From Chryseobacterium culicis (GTDB lineage: Bacteria; Bacteroidota; Bacteroidia; Flavobacteriales; Weeksellaceae): a DNA stretch of 64,000 bases. How positions within the stretch are numbered: position 1 is the stretch's first letter; each line of letters opens with the position of its first letter. Shown piece after piece: positions 34,281 through 42,744 of the stretch. The position numbers were made by a program, and so were the translations under genes. The notes beneath the pieces were generated by a model, which was not told the DNA's origin, did no database searches, and was given only the letters and a program-made list of their open reading frames with translations. The stretch spans positions 434,001 to 498,000 of the forward strand of contig NZ_PCPP01000002.1 of the NCBI RefSeq assembly GCF_002979755.1, in the 5' to 3' direction.

Positions 34281-36325
34281 TCTTTTTGATTTTCTAGTTT
34301 TAATAAAAATACAAATTCCAATGCATCTTCCTTCAGAGATTCAAATCTTCCACTTGCTCCTCCGTGTCCTGAGCTCATGTCCGTTTTAAAGACTAAAATA
34401 TTATCGTCTGTTTTTAATTCTCTCAGTTTTGCTGTCCATTTTGCCGGTTCCCAATACTGCACCTGAGAGTCATGGAATCCTGTAGTGATCAGCATGTGAG
34501 GGTAATCTTTAGCCTCTACATTATCATAAGGAGAGTAGTCTTTCATATAATGATAATATTCCTCGTCGTTAGGGTTTCCCCATTCATCATATTCTCCGGT
34601 TGTCAAAGGGATTGTATCATCAAGCATCGTAGAAACAACATCTACAAATGGTACCTGTGCCACGATTCCATTGAATAACTGAGGTTCATAATTCACCACA
34701 GCACCTACCAATAGACCTCCGGCACTTCCTCCCATCGCATACATATGTTTTGATGAAGTATAATTTTCCTTGATCAGATATTTTCCTGCGTCAATAAAAT
34801 CAAAGAAAGTATTTTTCTTAAACAGCATTTTTCCGTCTTCATACCATTCTCTTCCTAAATATTCTCCACCACGGATATGGGCAATAGCATAAATAAAACC
34901 TCTGTCAAGCAAGGATAGTCTTACATTTGAAAAACTGGCATCAACAGTATGTCCATAACTTCCATACCCATACAACAGAAGTGGGGTGTCTGCTGATTTT
35001 TTGGTGTCTTTATGATATACTAAAGAAATAGGAACTTTTGCTTCCCCATCTCTGGAGTCTGCCCAGATTCTTTCTGAAATATAATTTTCAGGGAAAAACT
35101 TTCCACCCAGTACTTCCTGTTGTTTCAGGAGCTTTGTGGTTTTGTCCTTCATATTGTATTCATATGTGGAACTCGGCTGTGTAAGAGAGGTGTAGCCATA
35201 ACGTAGAATCTCTGTATCAAATTCCAGGTTGATTCCGATATAGGCCGTATAAGTAGGATCGGAGAAAGGTAAATAATAAGATTCCTGGGTCTTTTCATCA
35301 ATAATTTTGATCTGAAGTAATCCTCTTTCTCTTTCCTCAAGAACAAGATAGTCTTTGAAAATTTCAAAGCCTTCCAGTAAAACTTCTGCACGGTGAGGGA
35401 TAACATCCACCCAATTTTCCATACTGCAGTTGTCAATCTTCGTTTTTACAATTTTGAAATTGATTGCATCATCAGCATTGGTAATGATGTAAAATTCATC
35501 TTCATAATGCTCTACAGAATACTCAAGATCATCTATTCTGGGCTGAATTACCTTCCATTCTTCAAATACATTATCAGAAGGGATAAAGCGGTGCTCATCA
35601 GAAATTGTACTTGAACTTGCAATGAAAATATACTGTAAAGATTTTGTTTTAAATACATTCACATCAAAAGTATCATCCTCTTCGTGGAAGATCAGTACAT
35701 CGTCTGCAGAATCTGTTCCCAGCTGGTGTCTGTATACCTGGAATGCACGCAGACTCTTATCTTTTCTAATATAAAAGACATGCTGATTATCATTTGCCCA
35801 AACTGCTTTTCCTGTTGTATTCGGAATTGTGTCTGCAAGAATTTCACCTGTCTTTAGGCTCTTGAAGTTAAGAGTGTAAATTCTTCTTCCCACATCATCT
35901 GAAGAAAAAGAAGCCAGTTCATTATTGGGGCTTACTGCTACGCTTCCTACTTCAAAAAATTCTTTGCCATCTGCCAGGATGTTAACGTCAAGTACAATTT
36001 CCTCATCATTGTCGAGACTTTTGTGTTTTCTGCAGAAAATAGGATATTCCTTACCTTCTTCATAACGTACAATATACCAGTACTCATTAAAGAAGTAAGG
36101 CAGAGATTCATCATCCTTTTTATAACGGGCTTTCATCTCTTCGAAAAGCTCTTCCTGAAGAGCTTCCGTATCTTTCATGATGAATTCTTCGTAGGCATTT
36201 TCTTCCTCAATATATTTGATGACTTCAGGGTTTTCCCTTTCATTCAGCCAAAAGTAATTATCGGTTCTTTTATCGCCGTGGGTTTCTAATATTTTTTCTA
36301 TTTTTTTTGCCTGTGGAGCTTTCAT
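34277..36325 (-). CDS. ptrB: Oligopeptidase B (S9A prolyl oligopeptidase family)
   Basis: A 682-residue serine peptidase with an N-terminal seven-bladed propeller (about 70-400) and a C-terminal alpha/beta-hydrolase domain. Nucleophile Ser534 stands in GGSAGGLL, His654 in SSGHGGASGRF; AHIRGGEYLGREWYEDGK is the family motif before the nucleophile. No signal peptide, so cytoplasmic; it would cut short peptides after basic residues. It is coupled to the small gene at 33939. A shared leader with hemD is unlikely because of the hairpin at 36436-36472. Confidence 0.93.
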   Translation of the reverse strand: MKAPQAKKIEKILETHGDKRTDNYFWLNERENPEVIKYIEEENAYEEFIMKDTEALQEELFEEMKARYKKDDESLPYFFNEYWYIVRYEEGKEYPIFCRKHKSLDNDEEIVLDVNILADGKEFFEVGSVAVSPNNELASFSSDDVGRRIYTLNFKSLKTGEILADTIPNTTGKAVWANDNQHVFYIRKDKSLRAFQVYRHQLGTDSADDVLIFHEEDDTFDVNVFKTKSLQYIFIASSSTISDEHRFIPSDNVFEEWKVIQPRIDDLEYSVEHYEDEFYIITNADDAINFKIVKTKIDNCSMENWVDVIPHRAEVLLEGFEIFKDYLVLEERERGLLQIKIIDEKTQESYYLPFSDPTYTAYIGINLEFDTEILRYGYTSLTQPSSTYEYNMKDKTTKLLKQQEVLGGKFFPENYISERIWADSRDGEAKVPISLVYHKDTKKSADTPLLLYGYGSYGHTVDASFSNVRLSLLDRGFIYAIAHIRGGEYLGREWYEDGKMLFKKNTFFDFIDAGKYLIKENYTSSKHMYAMGGSAGGLLVGAVVNYEPQLFNGIVAQVPFVDVVSTMLDDTIPLTTGEYDEWGNPNDEEYYHYMKDYSPYDNVEAKDYPHMLITTGFHDSQVQYWEPAKWTAKLRELKTDDNILVFKTDMSSGHGGASGRFESLKEDALEFVFLLKLENQKE

Positions 36326-36435
36326 CCGGGTATTTTGATTTTTTTATTGAATAGAATCTGCTTTATACTTTTCTTCTGAAAGTAAGTGATTTACACAGAG
36401 ATTCCATCAATGTTAATTTTTGTTCAAATTTAGGT

Positions 36436-36472
36436 AAAAAAAAACCATCTTTCCTTTATTGAAAAGATGGTT
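36436..36472 (-). terminator. Terminator of hemD
   Basis: On the minus strand AACCATCTTTTC pairs with GAAAGATGGTT and is followed by a run of nine T (36436-36444). Confidence 0.75.
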
Positions 36473-36495
36473 GATTGTATTTTTATATTTAAAGA

Positions 36496-37245
36496 CTATT
36501 TATGAAGTGCTTTAATATACTTTTCAAGGGCCATTGTCATAGAAGGAGTTTCCTTCGTAGGGGCCATTAAATCTACTTTTAATCCTGCTTCTTCTGCGGC
36601 TGCCAAAGTCGTGTTTCCGAAAACTCCGATCTTTGTTTCATCCTGCTTGAAGCCAGGGAAATTTTGTTGTAACGATTTGATACCTTGCGGACTGAAGAAA
36701 ATCAACATGTCGTAATCTTTGACATTGATATCTGTAAGGTCGCTGCATACGGTACGGTACATAATTGCTCTTGTCCAGTCTACATTAGATGCATCCATGG
36801 TTTTTACAATATCCGGACTTAAAACATCTGAAGATGGCAACAGATATTTTTCAGTTGGGAATTTTTTGAAAAGAGGAAGCAGGTCTGAGAAGTTTTTCTC
36901 CCCAAAGCTGATTTTTCTTTTTCTGTACACAATATGCTTTTGAAGGTAGTTGGCAATTGCTTCCGACTGGCAGATGTATCTCATTGTATCCGGAACAGCG
37001 AAACGCAATTCCTCTGCTAGTCTGAAGTAATGGTCAATCGCATTTTTACTGGTAAAAATAATACCGGTATACTGCGTCAGATCTATTTTCTGTGTTCTGA
37101 GCTCTTTATTGTCAACCCCTTCGACGTGGATAAATGGACGGAAATCAATCTTTATTTTTTCCTTCTTCGCTATATCCAAATATGGAGAAGACTCACTAGG
37201 CGCTGGTTGAGAAACCAATATAGACTTTATTCTCATCATTGACAT
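36496..37245 (-). CDS. hemD: Uroporphyrinogen-III synthase
   Basis: A 249-residue HemD-family enzyme that cyclises hydroxymethylbilane to uroporphyrinogen III in haem synthesis. The fold is recognised from KSILVSQPAP at the start, YTGIIFTSKNAIDHYF, the LLPSSDVLSPDIVKTM and YDMLIFFSPQGIKSL segments, and GNTTLAAAEEAGLKVDLMAPTKETPSMTMAL at the end. HemD is poorly conserved in sequence, so support is mostly the segment order. The DUF4271 gene ends 3 nt upstream, a pairing often seen in Flavobacteriia. An internal ATG at 37239 is also possible. Confidence 0.88.
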   Translation of the reverse strand: MSMMRIKSILVSQPAPSESSPYLDIAKKEKIKIDFRPFIHVEGVDNKELRTQKIDLTQYTGIIFTSKNAIDHYFRLAEELRFAVPDTMRYICQSEAIANYLQKHIVYRKRKISFGEKNFSDLLPLFKKFPTEKYLLPSSDVLSPDIVKTMDASNVDWTRAIMYRTVCSDLTDINVKDYDMLIFFSPQGIKSLQQNFPGFKQDETKIGVFGNTTLAAAEEAGLKVDLMAPTKETPSMTMALEKYIKALHK

Positions 37246-37248
37246 TTA

Positions 37249-37917
37249 TTAAAAAAATAACAACTTCCAAAGCAATAATAATGGTGCGATTTGGAGGGTG
37301 CAAATATACAAAAATTTATAATACCATTTCTCGGGAAGAATCTTGTTCTTGTGAAATAAATAGAAAAAAACTTTGAAAATGAATACAAAAGCGAAGAAGC
37401 AGAAATAATATAAAAACATTTTATTTCTGTCTATCGGGAAGTAATAATGGGCTACACAAAGAATTATTAGCAAAAATGAAAGAATGAAATAAAATTTTGT
37501 GGAGGTAAAATAGAAAATAGTCCATTTTTTTCCATCCCCTATACTTTGATAAAATAAAAAACCGAATGTTGATTTTATTAAATAAAAAAAAAGTACTGCC
37601 AGCAAAGTATATCCAAATTTATTAAGCTGATATCCAAAAAGCTGAAGATCGGCAATATATTTCGGGACAATAGGAACGTATTGTGAAATTAAGACGGACA
37701 GTGTGAGCGTTGTCACACATGAGGTGATAATCCAGCTGGGAAGGTTATTGCTCGCATCAAAATATTTCTGAAGCAGAAAATCTTTGAGACTGGCATCCCT
37801 TTCTATGACGTTCATCATAAAAACATACAAAAATATACAGCCCACGAGGATAAAAATTACCCAGTCATTATTCTCAGGTATTCTTACGTGATTGACAAAG
37901 TGTTGTGATGATGGCAA
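37249..37917 (-). CDS. DUF4271 membrane protein
   Basis: A 222-residue integral membrane protein with about six helices (near 17-35, 66-85, 100-120, 138-160, 165-187, 200-220) and a conserved polar turn SIGDGKKWTIFYFTS. It belongs to the DUF4271 family, usually next to hemD in Flavobacteriia. Function is unknown; the position suggests co-expression with haem synthesis. The short loops argue against a large extracytoplasmic domain. Confidence 0.85.
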   Translation of the reverse strand: MPSSQHFVNHVRIPENNDWVIFILVGCIFLYVFMMNVIERDASLKDFLLQKYFDASNNLPSWIITSCVTTLTLSVLISQYVPIVPKYIADLQLFGYQLNKFGYTLLAVLFFYLIKSTFGFLFYQSIGDGKKWTIFYFTSTKFYFILSFLLIILCVAHYYFPIDRNKMFLYYFCFFAFVFIFKVFFYLFHKNKILPEKWYYKFLYICTLQIAPLLLLWKLLFF

Positions 37918-38140
37918 AATTTAAGTTTTTTATTTATTATTTAACTTCATATAACACAATACGGCACAGATTTTCCTGTGACCTGATTCGTGAATTTGCA
38001 GTTAAAATATTTGCTCCCACAGATTTTACAGAGTGTTCAGATCTATTGAATAAAAGTTTCTGTTTCATCCGCTTAATCCCTGAGAAATATTTTTGCAAAA
38101 TTATAGATTATTTTGTATAAAATAAAAAGGTTAAATAAAC

Positions 38141-38148
38141 TATCTTTG
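38141..38148 (+). promoter_or_regulatory. -7 box just before the mannosyltransferase start
   Basis: TATCTTTG fits TAnnTTTG and ends 9 nt before the ATG at 38158, so a transcript starting about 7 nt downstream would have almost no leader. The nearest TTTTG is 25 nt upstream, a long spacer. Confidence 0.45.
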
Positions 38149-38157
38149 CAAACTGAA

Positions 38158-38874
38158 ATGAAAAAACTCGTCATCATCCCAACATACAACGAAAAGGAAA
38201 ATATTGAAAATATTATTTCCGCAGTTTTTGCATTGGAGGACGACTTTCATATCTTAGTGGTAGATGATTCTTCTCCGGATGGAACTGCAGAGATCGTAAA
38301 AGAGTTGCAGAAGAAAAATCCGCATTATCTTCACCTGTCGATAAGACATGTGAAAGATGGCTTGGGAAAGGCATATATTCATGGTTTTAAATGGGCAATT
38401 GAAAATAAATATGATTATATTTTCGAGATGGATGCTGATTTCTCACATAACCCGAATGATCTTCCAAAACTTTTTGAGGCTTGTAAAAATGCAGATATGG
38501 CCATTGGTTCCCGTTACTCAAAAGGAGTGAATGTGGTGAACTGGCCAATGGGAAGAGTATTGTTGTCTTACTTTGCCTCAAAATATGTAAGGTTTGTACT
38601 GGGACTTCCCATTCATGATACGACAGCAGGATTTGTGTGTTTTTCAAGAAAAGTATTGGAGGAAATAGGATTGGATAATGTGAAATTGAAAGGCTATGGG
38701 TTTCAGATAGAGATGAAATTCAGAGCATTTAAAAAAGGTTTTAGAATTGTAGAAGTTCCTATTATATTTACCAACAGAATTTTAGGAGAAAGCAAAATGA
38801 ACGGAGGAATTATCCATGAAGCCGTTTTTGGAGTACTGAACTTAAAATGGAAATCAATCATCAACAGATTATGA
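38158..38874 (+). CDS. Polyprenol-monophosphomannose synthase (GT2)
   Basis: A 238-residue family 2 glycosyltransferase resembling dolichol-phosphate mannose synthase. Key motifs are IPTYNEKENI (7-16), VVDDSSPDGT (34-43), the metal-binding DAD at 92-94 in FEMDADFSHNP, and GSRYSKG. There is no C-terminal membrane domain, as in the soluble one-domain group. It would transfer mannose from GDP-mannose to polyprenyl phosphate at the inner membrane. The start at 38158 (MKKLVIIP) is preferred to 38113. The DUF4296 gene overlaps its stop by 4 nt. Confidence 0.92.
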   Translation: MKKLVIIPTYNEKENIENIISAVFALEDDFHILVVDDSSPDGTAEIVKELQKKNPHYLHLSIRHVKDGLGKAYIHGFKWAIENKYDYIFEMDADFSHNPNDLPKLFEACKNADMAIGSRYSKGVNVVNWPMGRVLLSYFASKYVRFVLGLPIHDTTAGFVCFSRKVLEEIGLDNVKLKGYGFQIEMKFRAFKKGFRIVEVPIIFTNRILGESKMNGGIIHEAVFGVLNLKWKSIINRL

Positions 38875-39248
38875 AACTGATGAAAAAGCTAATCTTTATT
38901 TTCGTTTTGCTGGGCCTGTTTTCGTGCGGCGATTATATTGATAAGCCTAAAAATCTGATCGATAAAGAGATGATGGCAGAAATTATTGCCGATCTTGCGA
39001 TCAATGATCAGGCTATTTTTGTATATCCTGATAAAAATATGGAAGCAGGTACAAGAGCTGTGCTGAAGTCTCATAAAGTAAAATCTGATGACTTTGTAGA
39101 CAGTTTCAAATACTATGTGATTAAAGAAGAAATGGATGGGATTACCAATGATGCACAGGAAATATTGCTGAAAAAAGATCCCAAAGCAGATAAATACATA
39201 AAGGATAAACTGAAACAAAATGGTGTTGTAATGCCTGTCGTAAGGTAA
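38871..39248 (+). CDS. DUF4296 lipoprotein
   Basis: A 125-residue lipoprotein (lipobox LGLFSC) of the DUF4296 family, predicted to be anchored in the inner or outer membrane. The mature part is helical and charged (MMAEIIADLAINDQAIF). The start at 38871 gives an ATGA overlap with the mannosyltransferase; an ATG at 38880 is also possible. The family often follows this glycosyltransferase in Flavobacteriia. Function unknown. Confidence 0.85.
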   Translation: MKLMKKLIFIFVLLGLFSCGDYIDKPKNLIDKEMMAEIIADLAINDQAIFVYPDKNMEAGTRAVLKSHKVKSDDFVDSFKYYVIKEEMDGITNDAQEILLKKDPKADKYIKDKLKQNGVVMPVVR

Positions 39249-39279
39249 AATGACCCGGACGTTTCGATCCTACAAGAAT

Positions 39280-39298
39280 CACTGGTAAAACAGTGTTT
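39280..39298 (+). terminator. Weak hairpin before tgt
   Basis: CACTG-GTAAAA-CAGTG (39280-39295) followed by TTTT. It may attenuate read-through into tgt. Confidence 0.35.
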
Positions 39299-39313
39299 TA
39301 AAAAAGTATAGAG

Positions 39314-40444
39314 ATGAAATTTTTTAATATAGAAAAAACCTCTGAAGGAAAAGCCAGAGCAGGGGAAATTACCACAGATCACGGGAAGATTCAAACTCCC
39401 ATTTTTATGCCTGTGGGAACTGTAGCAAGTGTGAAAACAGTTCATCAGAGAGAATTAAAAGAAGACATTAAAGCTCAGATTATTCTGGGAAATACTTATC
39501 ACCTATACCTTCGTCCCGGAATGGAGACGATGCAGGATGCTGGTGGTTTACATAAATTCATGAACTGGGATCTTCCAATCCTTACCGATTCCGGAGGTTT
39601 TCAGGTGTTTTCCCTGGCGAGCAACAGAAAGATGACAGAAGAAGGTGCGAGATTCAAATCTCACATCGACGGTAGTTACCACATGTTCTCCCCGGAAAGA
39701 TCAATGGAAATTCAAAGACAGATCGGAGCCGATATTTTTATGGCTTTTGATGAATGTACTCCTTATCCTTGTGACTACAACCAGGCAAAATCATCTATGG
39801 AGCTTACACACCGTTGGCTGAAAAGATGTATTGAATGGACGAATGATAACCCTGAATTATACGGGTACAAACAAAGACTTTTCCCAATTGTTCAGGGATC
39901 TACCTATTCCGATCTTAGAAAAATTTCTGCAGAAGTGATTTCTGAAGCAGGAGCAGAAGGAAATGCCATCGGAGGACTTTCTGTTGGAGAACCGGAAGAA
40001 GAAATGTACAGAATTACAGATGAAGTAACAGACATTCTTCCAAAAGAAAAACCAAGATATTTGATGGGAGTAGGAACTCCATGGAATATTCTTGAATCCA
40101 TCGGGTTAGGAATTGATATGATGGATTGTGTAATGCCCACAAGAAATGCAAGAAATGCAATGCTTTTCACATGGCAAGGGGTGATGAACCTTAAAAATGA
40201 AAAATGGAAGCGTGATTTTTCGCCTTTGGACGAATTCGGAACCAGTTTTGTGGATCGTGAATATTCAAAAGCGTATCTTCGCCACCTGTTTGTATCCAAA
40301 GAATATCTGGCAAAACAGATTGCTTCGATTCATAATCTTGCATTCTACCTGGATTTAGTAAAAGTAGCCAGAGAACATATTATTGCAGGAGATTTCTATG
40401 AATGGAAAAACTCTGTAGTACCGATTCTTAGACAAAGACTGTAA
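39314..40444 (+). CDS. tgt: tRNA-guanine transglycosylase lacking the zinc cysteines
   Basis: A 376-residue TIM-barrel enzyme that exchanges guanine-34 in the tRNA anticodon for a queuosine precursor. Both catalytic aspartates are present: Asp92 in LTDSGGFQ and nucleophile Asp271 in DCVMPTRNARN. The C-terminal zinc site is changed. Gapless comparison with the Zymomonas enzyme places Gly309, Ser311 and Asp314 at its Cys318, Cys320 and Cys323, while the fourth ligand His349 is retained as His340. The structure around it (YSKAYLRHL, IHNLAFYL) is kept. It is followed 6 nt later by an LptF/G-type gene. Confidence 0.94.
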   Translation: MKFFNIEKTSEGKARAGEITTDHGKIQTPIFMPVGTVASVKTVHQRELKEDIKAQIILGNTYHLYLRPGMETMQDAGGLHKFMNWDLPILTDSGGFQVFSLASNRKMTEEGARFKSHIDGSYHMFSPERSMEIQRQIGADIFMAFDECTPYPCDYNQAKSSMELTHRWLKRCIEWTNDNPELYGYKQRLFPIVQGSTYSDLRKISAEVISEAGAEGNAIGGLSVGEPEEEMYRITDEVTDILPKEKPRYLMGVGTPWNILESIGLGIDMMDCVMPTRNARNAMLFTWQGVMNLKNEKWKRDFSPLDEFGTSFVDREYSKAYLRHLFVSKEYLAKQIASIHNLAFYLDLVKVAREHIIAGDFYEWKNSVVPILRQRL

Positions 40445-40450
40445 GAAAAT

Positions 40451-41563
40451 ATGCTTAAAATTGTAGACAGATATATCATTAAAAAATACCTTGGAACTTT
40501 CAGTTTCATGTTGGTATTATTGTCTATAGTCGTATTGGTAATTGATGTTCAGCAAAAGATTCCAAGGATAGAAAACGCCAAGGCCATTGATCCGAAATTG
40601 GATCTGACTTATTTCCTTATCCATTTTTATCCCTTCTGGATCATCAATCTTGTAGTGACTTTCCTTTCCATTCTGGTATTTATTTCGGTGATTTATTTTA
40701 CCTCCAGGATGGCAAATAATACTGAAATTGTTGCTATTATCAGTAGTGGAGCCAGTTTTCACAGGTTTTCCAAACCTTATCTGTTTACCTCTATTTTTAT
40801 TGGGTTGATTGCTCTTGTGGTGTATCATATGGTTCTTCCATGGGCCAATATCAAGAAAAATGAACTGGAAGCTTATACCTATAATGCAGCCAATAAAGAG
40901 AAGATTTTAGGAACAGCACCCGCTTCTTCACAGCTGAGTAAAACGGAATATATTTTCGTTGATTCATGGAATAAAAGAGAAAAAAGAGGATCGAGTTTTG
41001 TCTATCAGAAATATGATAAAGACAGAAAAATGACCTACGAGCTGAAAGCAAGCGAAGTATATTGGGATAAAACAAAAAAACAGTTTGTTCTTAATAATTA
41101 TCTGGAAAAAACCATCAATAAAGACAATACCGAAAAACTAGGAAACGGAATAGAATTAAGAAAAAATTACGGTCACTCACCGGAAGAACTTTTTCCTAAC
41201 GAGCTTTTGGGGCAAAATAAAACCACACCGGAACTTTTGAAATTTATTGAAAGAGAAAAGGCAAGAGGAAACAGTAACCTGAATTCCTATCTGAATGAGC
41301 TTCACCAAAGAACATCGATGCCTGTTTCCATCATTATTCTTACTTTCCTGGCTCTTTCCCTGTCATCACAGAAGAAAAGAGGAGGATTGGGAGTTAACCT
41401 GGCAATAGGGATTTCATTGGCCTTTATTTTCGTGTTTTCATTTGAAGCCTTAAAAGTGGTTTCTGAAAATAAAAGCTTGTCTCCGGCTGTAGCCATGTGG
41501 CTGCCGAATATGGTATTCCTGCCGCTTACCCTTTATTTGTACATTAAAAGAGCAAATCAGTAA
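40451..41563 (+). CDS. LptF/LptG-family permease
   Basis: A 370-residue YjgP/YjgQ protein of the LPS-export ABC transporter. Three N-terminal helices (about 12-35, 57-82, 98-121), a periplasmic beta-jellyroll domain (about 135-285) and three C-terminal helices (about 295-312, 322-342, 349-366). The coupling segment RMANNTEIVAIISSGASFHRF and the SMPVSIIILTFLALSLSS region are typical. Whether it is LptF or LptG cannot be decided. Its end overlaps the convergent birA gene by 7 nt. Confidence 0.9.
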   Translation: MLKIVDRYIIKKYLGTFSFMLVLLSIVVLVIDVQQKIPRIENAKAIDPKLDLTYFLIHFYPFWIINLVVTFLSILVFISVIYFTSRMANNTEIVAIISSGASFHRFSKPYLFTSIFIGLIALVVYHMVLPWANIKKNELEAYTYNAANKEKILGTAPASSQLSKTEYIFVDSWNKREKRGSSFVYQKYDKDRKMTYELKASEVYWDKTKKQFVLNNYLEKTINKDNTEKLGNGIELRKNYGHSPEELFPNELLGQNKTTPELLKFIEREKARGNSNLNSYLNELHQRTSMPVSIIILTFLALSLSSQKKRGGLGVNLAIGISLAFIFVFSFEALKVVSENKSLSPAVAMWLPNMVFLPLTLYLYIKRANQ

Positions 41564-42270
41564 AGTAATTTTACTTCCTTGTGATAAAAGGAATGCATTC
41601 CGTCTTCCAGTTCGATCCAGAGTTCGCCCTTCTCGTCTGCATGTCGGATAATGCCATTTTGTCGCTCTTTTTCAATTTCAAAGACAGATACCTGATCTTT
41701 TCTGAAAAGATTTTTATTAAACCCATCCAGAATTTCCTGGTCAGAAGGGATGTTTTTTAGTTTTTCAGATAGGTATTCATGGAGATTTAAAGCCAGTTCT
41801 TCAAGGTCAAATTGTATTTCCGTCTGGGTCAGAAGTGATCCCGCATTGGATATTGTATCAAAATCTTCCTGGAGGATGTTGATTCCTGCTCCTATGATGA
41901 AATAATTATTTTGATTAATTTTTTTCTTTTCTATTAAAATTCCAACGATTTTTTTACCTTTAAGGATGATATCATTCGGCCATTTGATTTTTACCTCAGA
42001 GTCAGACAATTTGGCAAGGAAATCCCGAATCACCATTGCGGTATAATAATTGAATATAAAGTCGGAGCACAGGATGTTCTGAGTACTCACTGCCAGCGTA
42101 TAAGCCAGGTTTTTTCCGGCAGTCTGAGTCCAAACATTTCCATACTGACCACGGCCTTTAGTTTGATTAAAAGTATGAAGTCCTATAAAATTTGAATTTC
42201 CGTAAAGTAAAAACTTTGATATTTCGTCATTAGTAGAAGAACATTCTTTCAGGTAGAAGAGTTGGCTCAT
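41557..42270 (-). CDS. birA: Biotin-[acetyl-CoA carboxylase] ligase
   Basis: A 237-residue enzyme that activates biotin with ATP and attaches it to the carboxyl carrier protein. The biotinyl-AMP binding loop is GRGQYGNVW (near residues 39-47), and KWPNDIILKGKKIVGILIE is the second signature. It lacks the N-terminal HTH of bifunctional BirA, so it is a ligase only, as usual in Bacteroidota. A short C-terminal SH3-like domain follows. It is divergent from rsfS and convergent with the LptF/G gene. Confidence 0.93.
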   Translation of the reverse strand: MSQLFYLKECSSTNDEISKFLLYGNSNFIGLHTFNQTKGRGQYGNVWTQTAGKNLAYTLAVSTQNILCSDFIFNYYTAMVIRDFLAKLSDSEVKIKWPNDIILKGKKIVGILIEKKKINQNNYFIIGAGINILQEDFDTISNAGSLLTQTEIQFDLEELALNLHEYLSEKLKNIPSDQEILDGFNKNLFRKDQVSVFEIEKERQNGIIRHADEKGELWIELEDGMHSFYHKEVKLLY

Positions 42271-42329
42271 TTAAGAAAAATTTAAGACATTAGGAGGGTA
42301 AAAGTAAGGTTAAAGTAAAGAAAAAACAA

Positions 42330-42337
42330 TAAATTTG
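42330..42337 (+). promoter_or_regulatory. -7 box of rsfS-ftsH
   Basis: TAAATTTG fits the Bacteroidota -7 consensus and lies 20 nt before the rsfS start; no good -33 TTG is present. Confidence 0.45.
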
Positions 42338-42357
42338 CAGATTATAGTATTTTTTTA

Positions 42358-42723
42358 ATGAATAAAACAGCAGAAAAACAAGCGTTAATAGATAAAATCG
42401 TTGAAGCTATCCAGGATGTAAAAGGAGAAGACATTATGATCTTTGATCTTTCCAACATCGAAAACTCCGTAGCAGAAACGTTCGTGATATGTAGTGGAAA
42501 CTCAAATACACAGGTAGCTGCATTAGCAGGAAGTGTAGAGAAAAAAGTAAGAAACGAACTGCAGGACAGACCTTGGCACGTAGAAGGGACTGAAAATGCG
42601 ATGTGGGTATTGGTGGATTACGTTTCAGTGGTGGTTCATATATTCCAAAAACAAGTACGTGAGTACTATGATATAGAAGAGCTTTGGGGTGACGCAGTCA
42701 TTACCAAAATTGAAAATGAATAA
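42358..42723 (+). CDS. rsfS: Ribosomal silencing factor
   Basis: A 121-residue RsfS/Iojap-family protein that binds ribosomal protein L14 and blocks subunit joining when nutrients are low. Signature stretches are VETFVICSGNSNTQVAALAGSVEKK-like sequence, RPWHVEGTENAMWVLVDY and VVVHIFQKQVREYYDIEELWGDA. It is 21 nt upstream of ftsH, a conserved pairing in this phylum. Confidence 0.93.
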   Translation: MNKTAEKQALIDKIVEAIQDVKGEDIMIFDLSNIENSVAETFVICSGNSNTQVAALAGSVEKKVRNELQDRPWHVEGTENAMWVLVDYVSVVVHIFQKQVREYYDIEELWGDAVITKIENE

Positions 42724-42744
42724 TAAAAATTTTAAAAAGTCTAA

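Noticed and set aside
39249-39313. Possible preQ1 riboswitch before tgt
   Set aside because: The short hairpin lacks the C-rich loop and A-rich tail of preQ1 aptamers.
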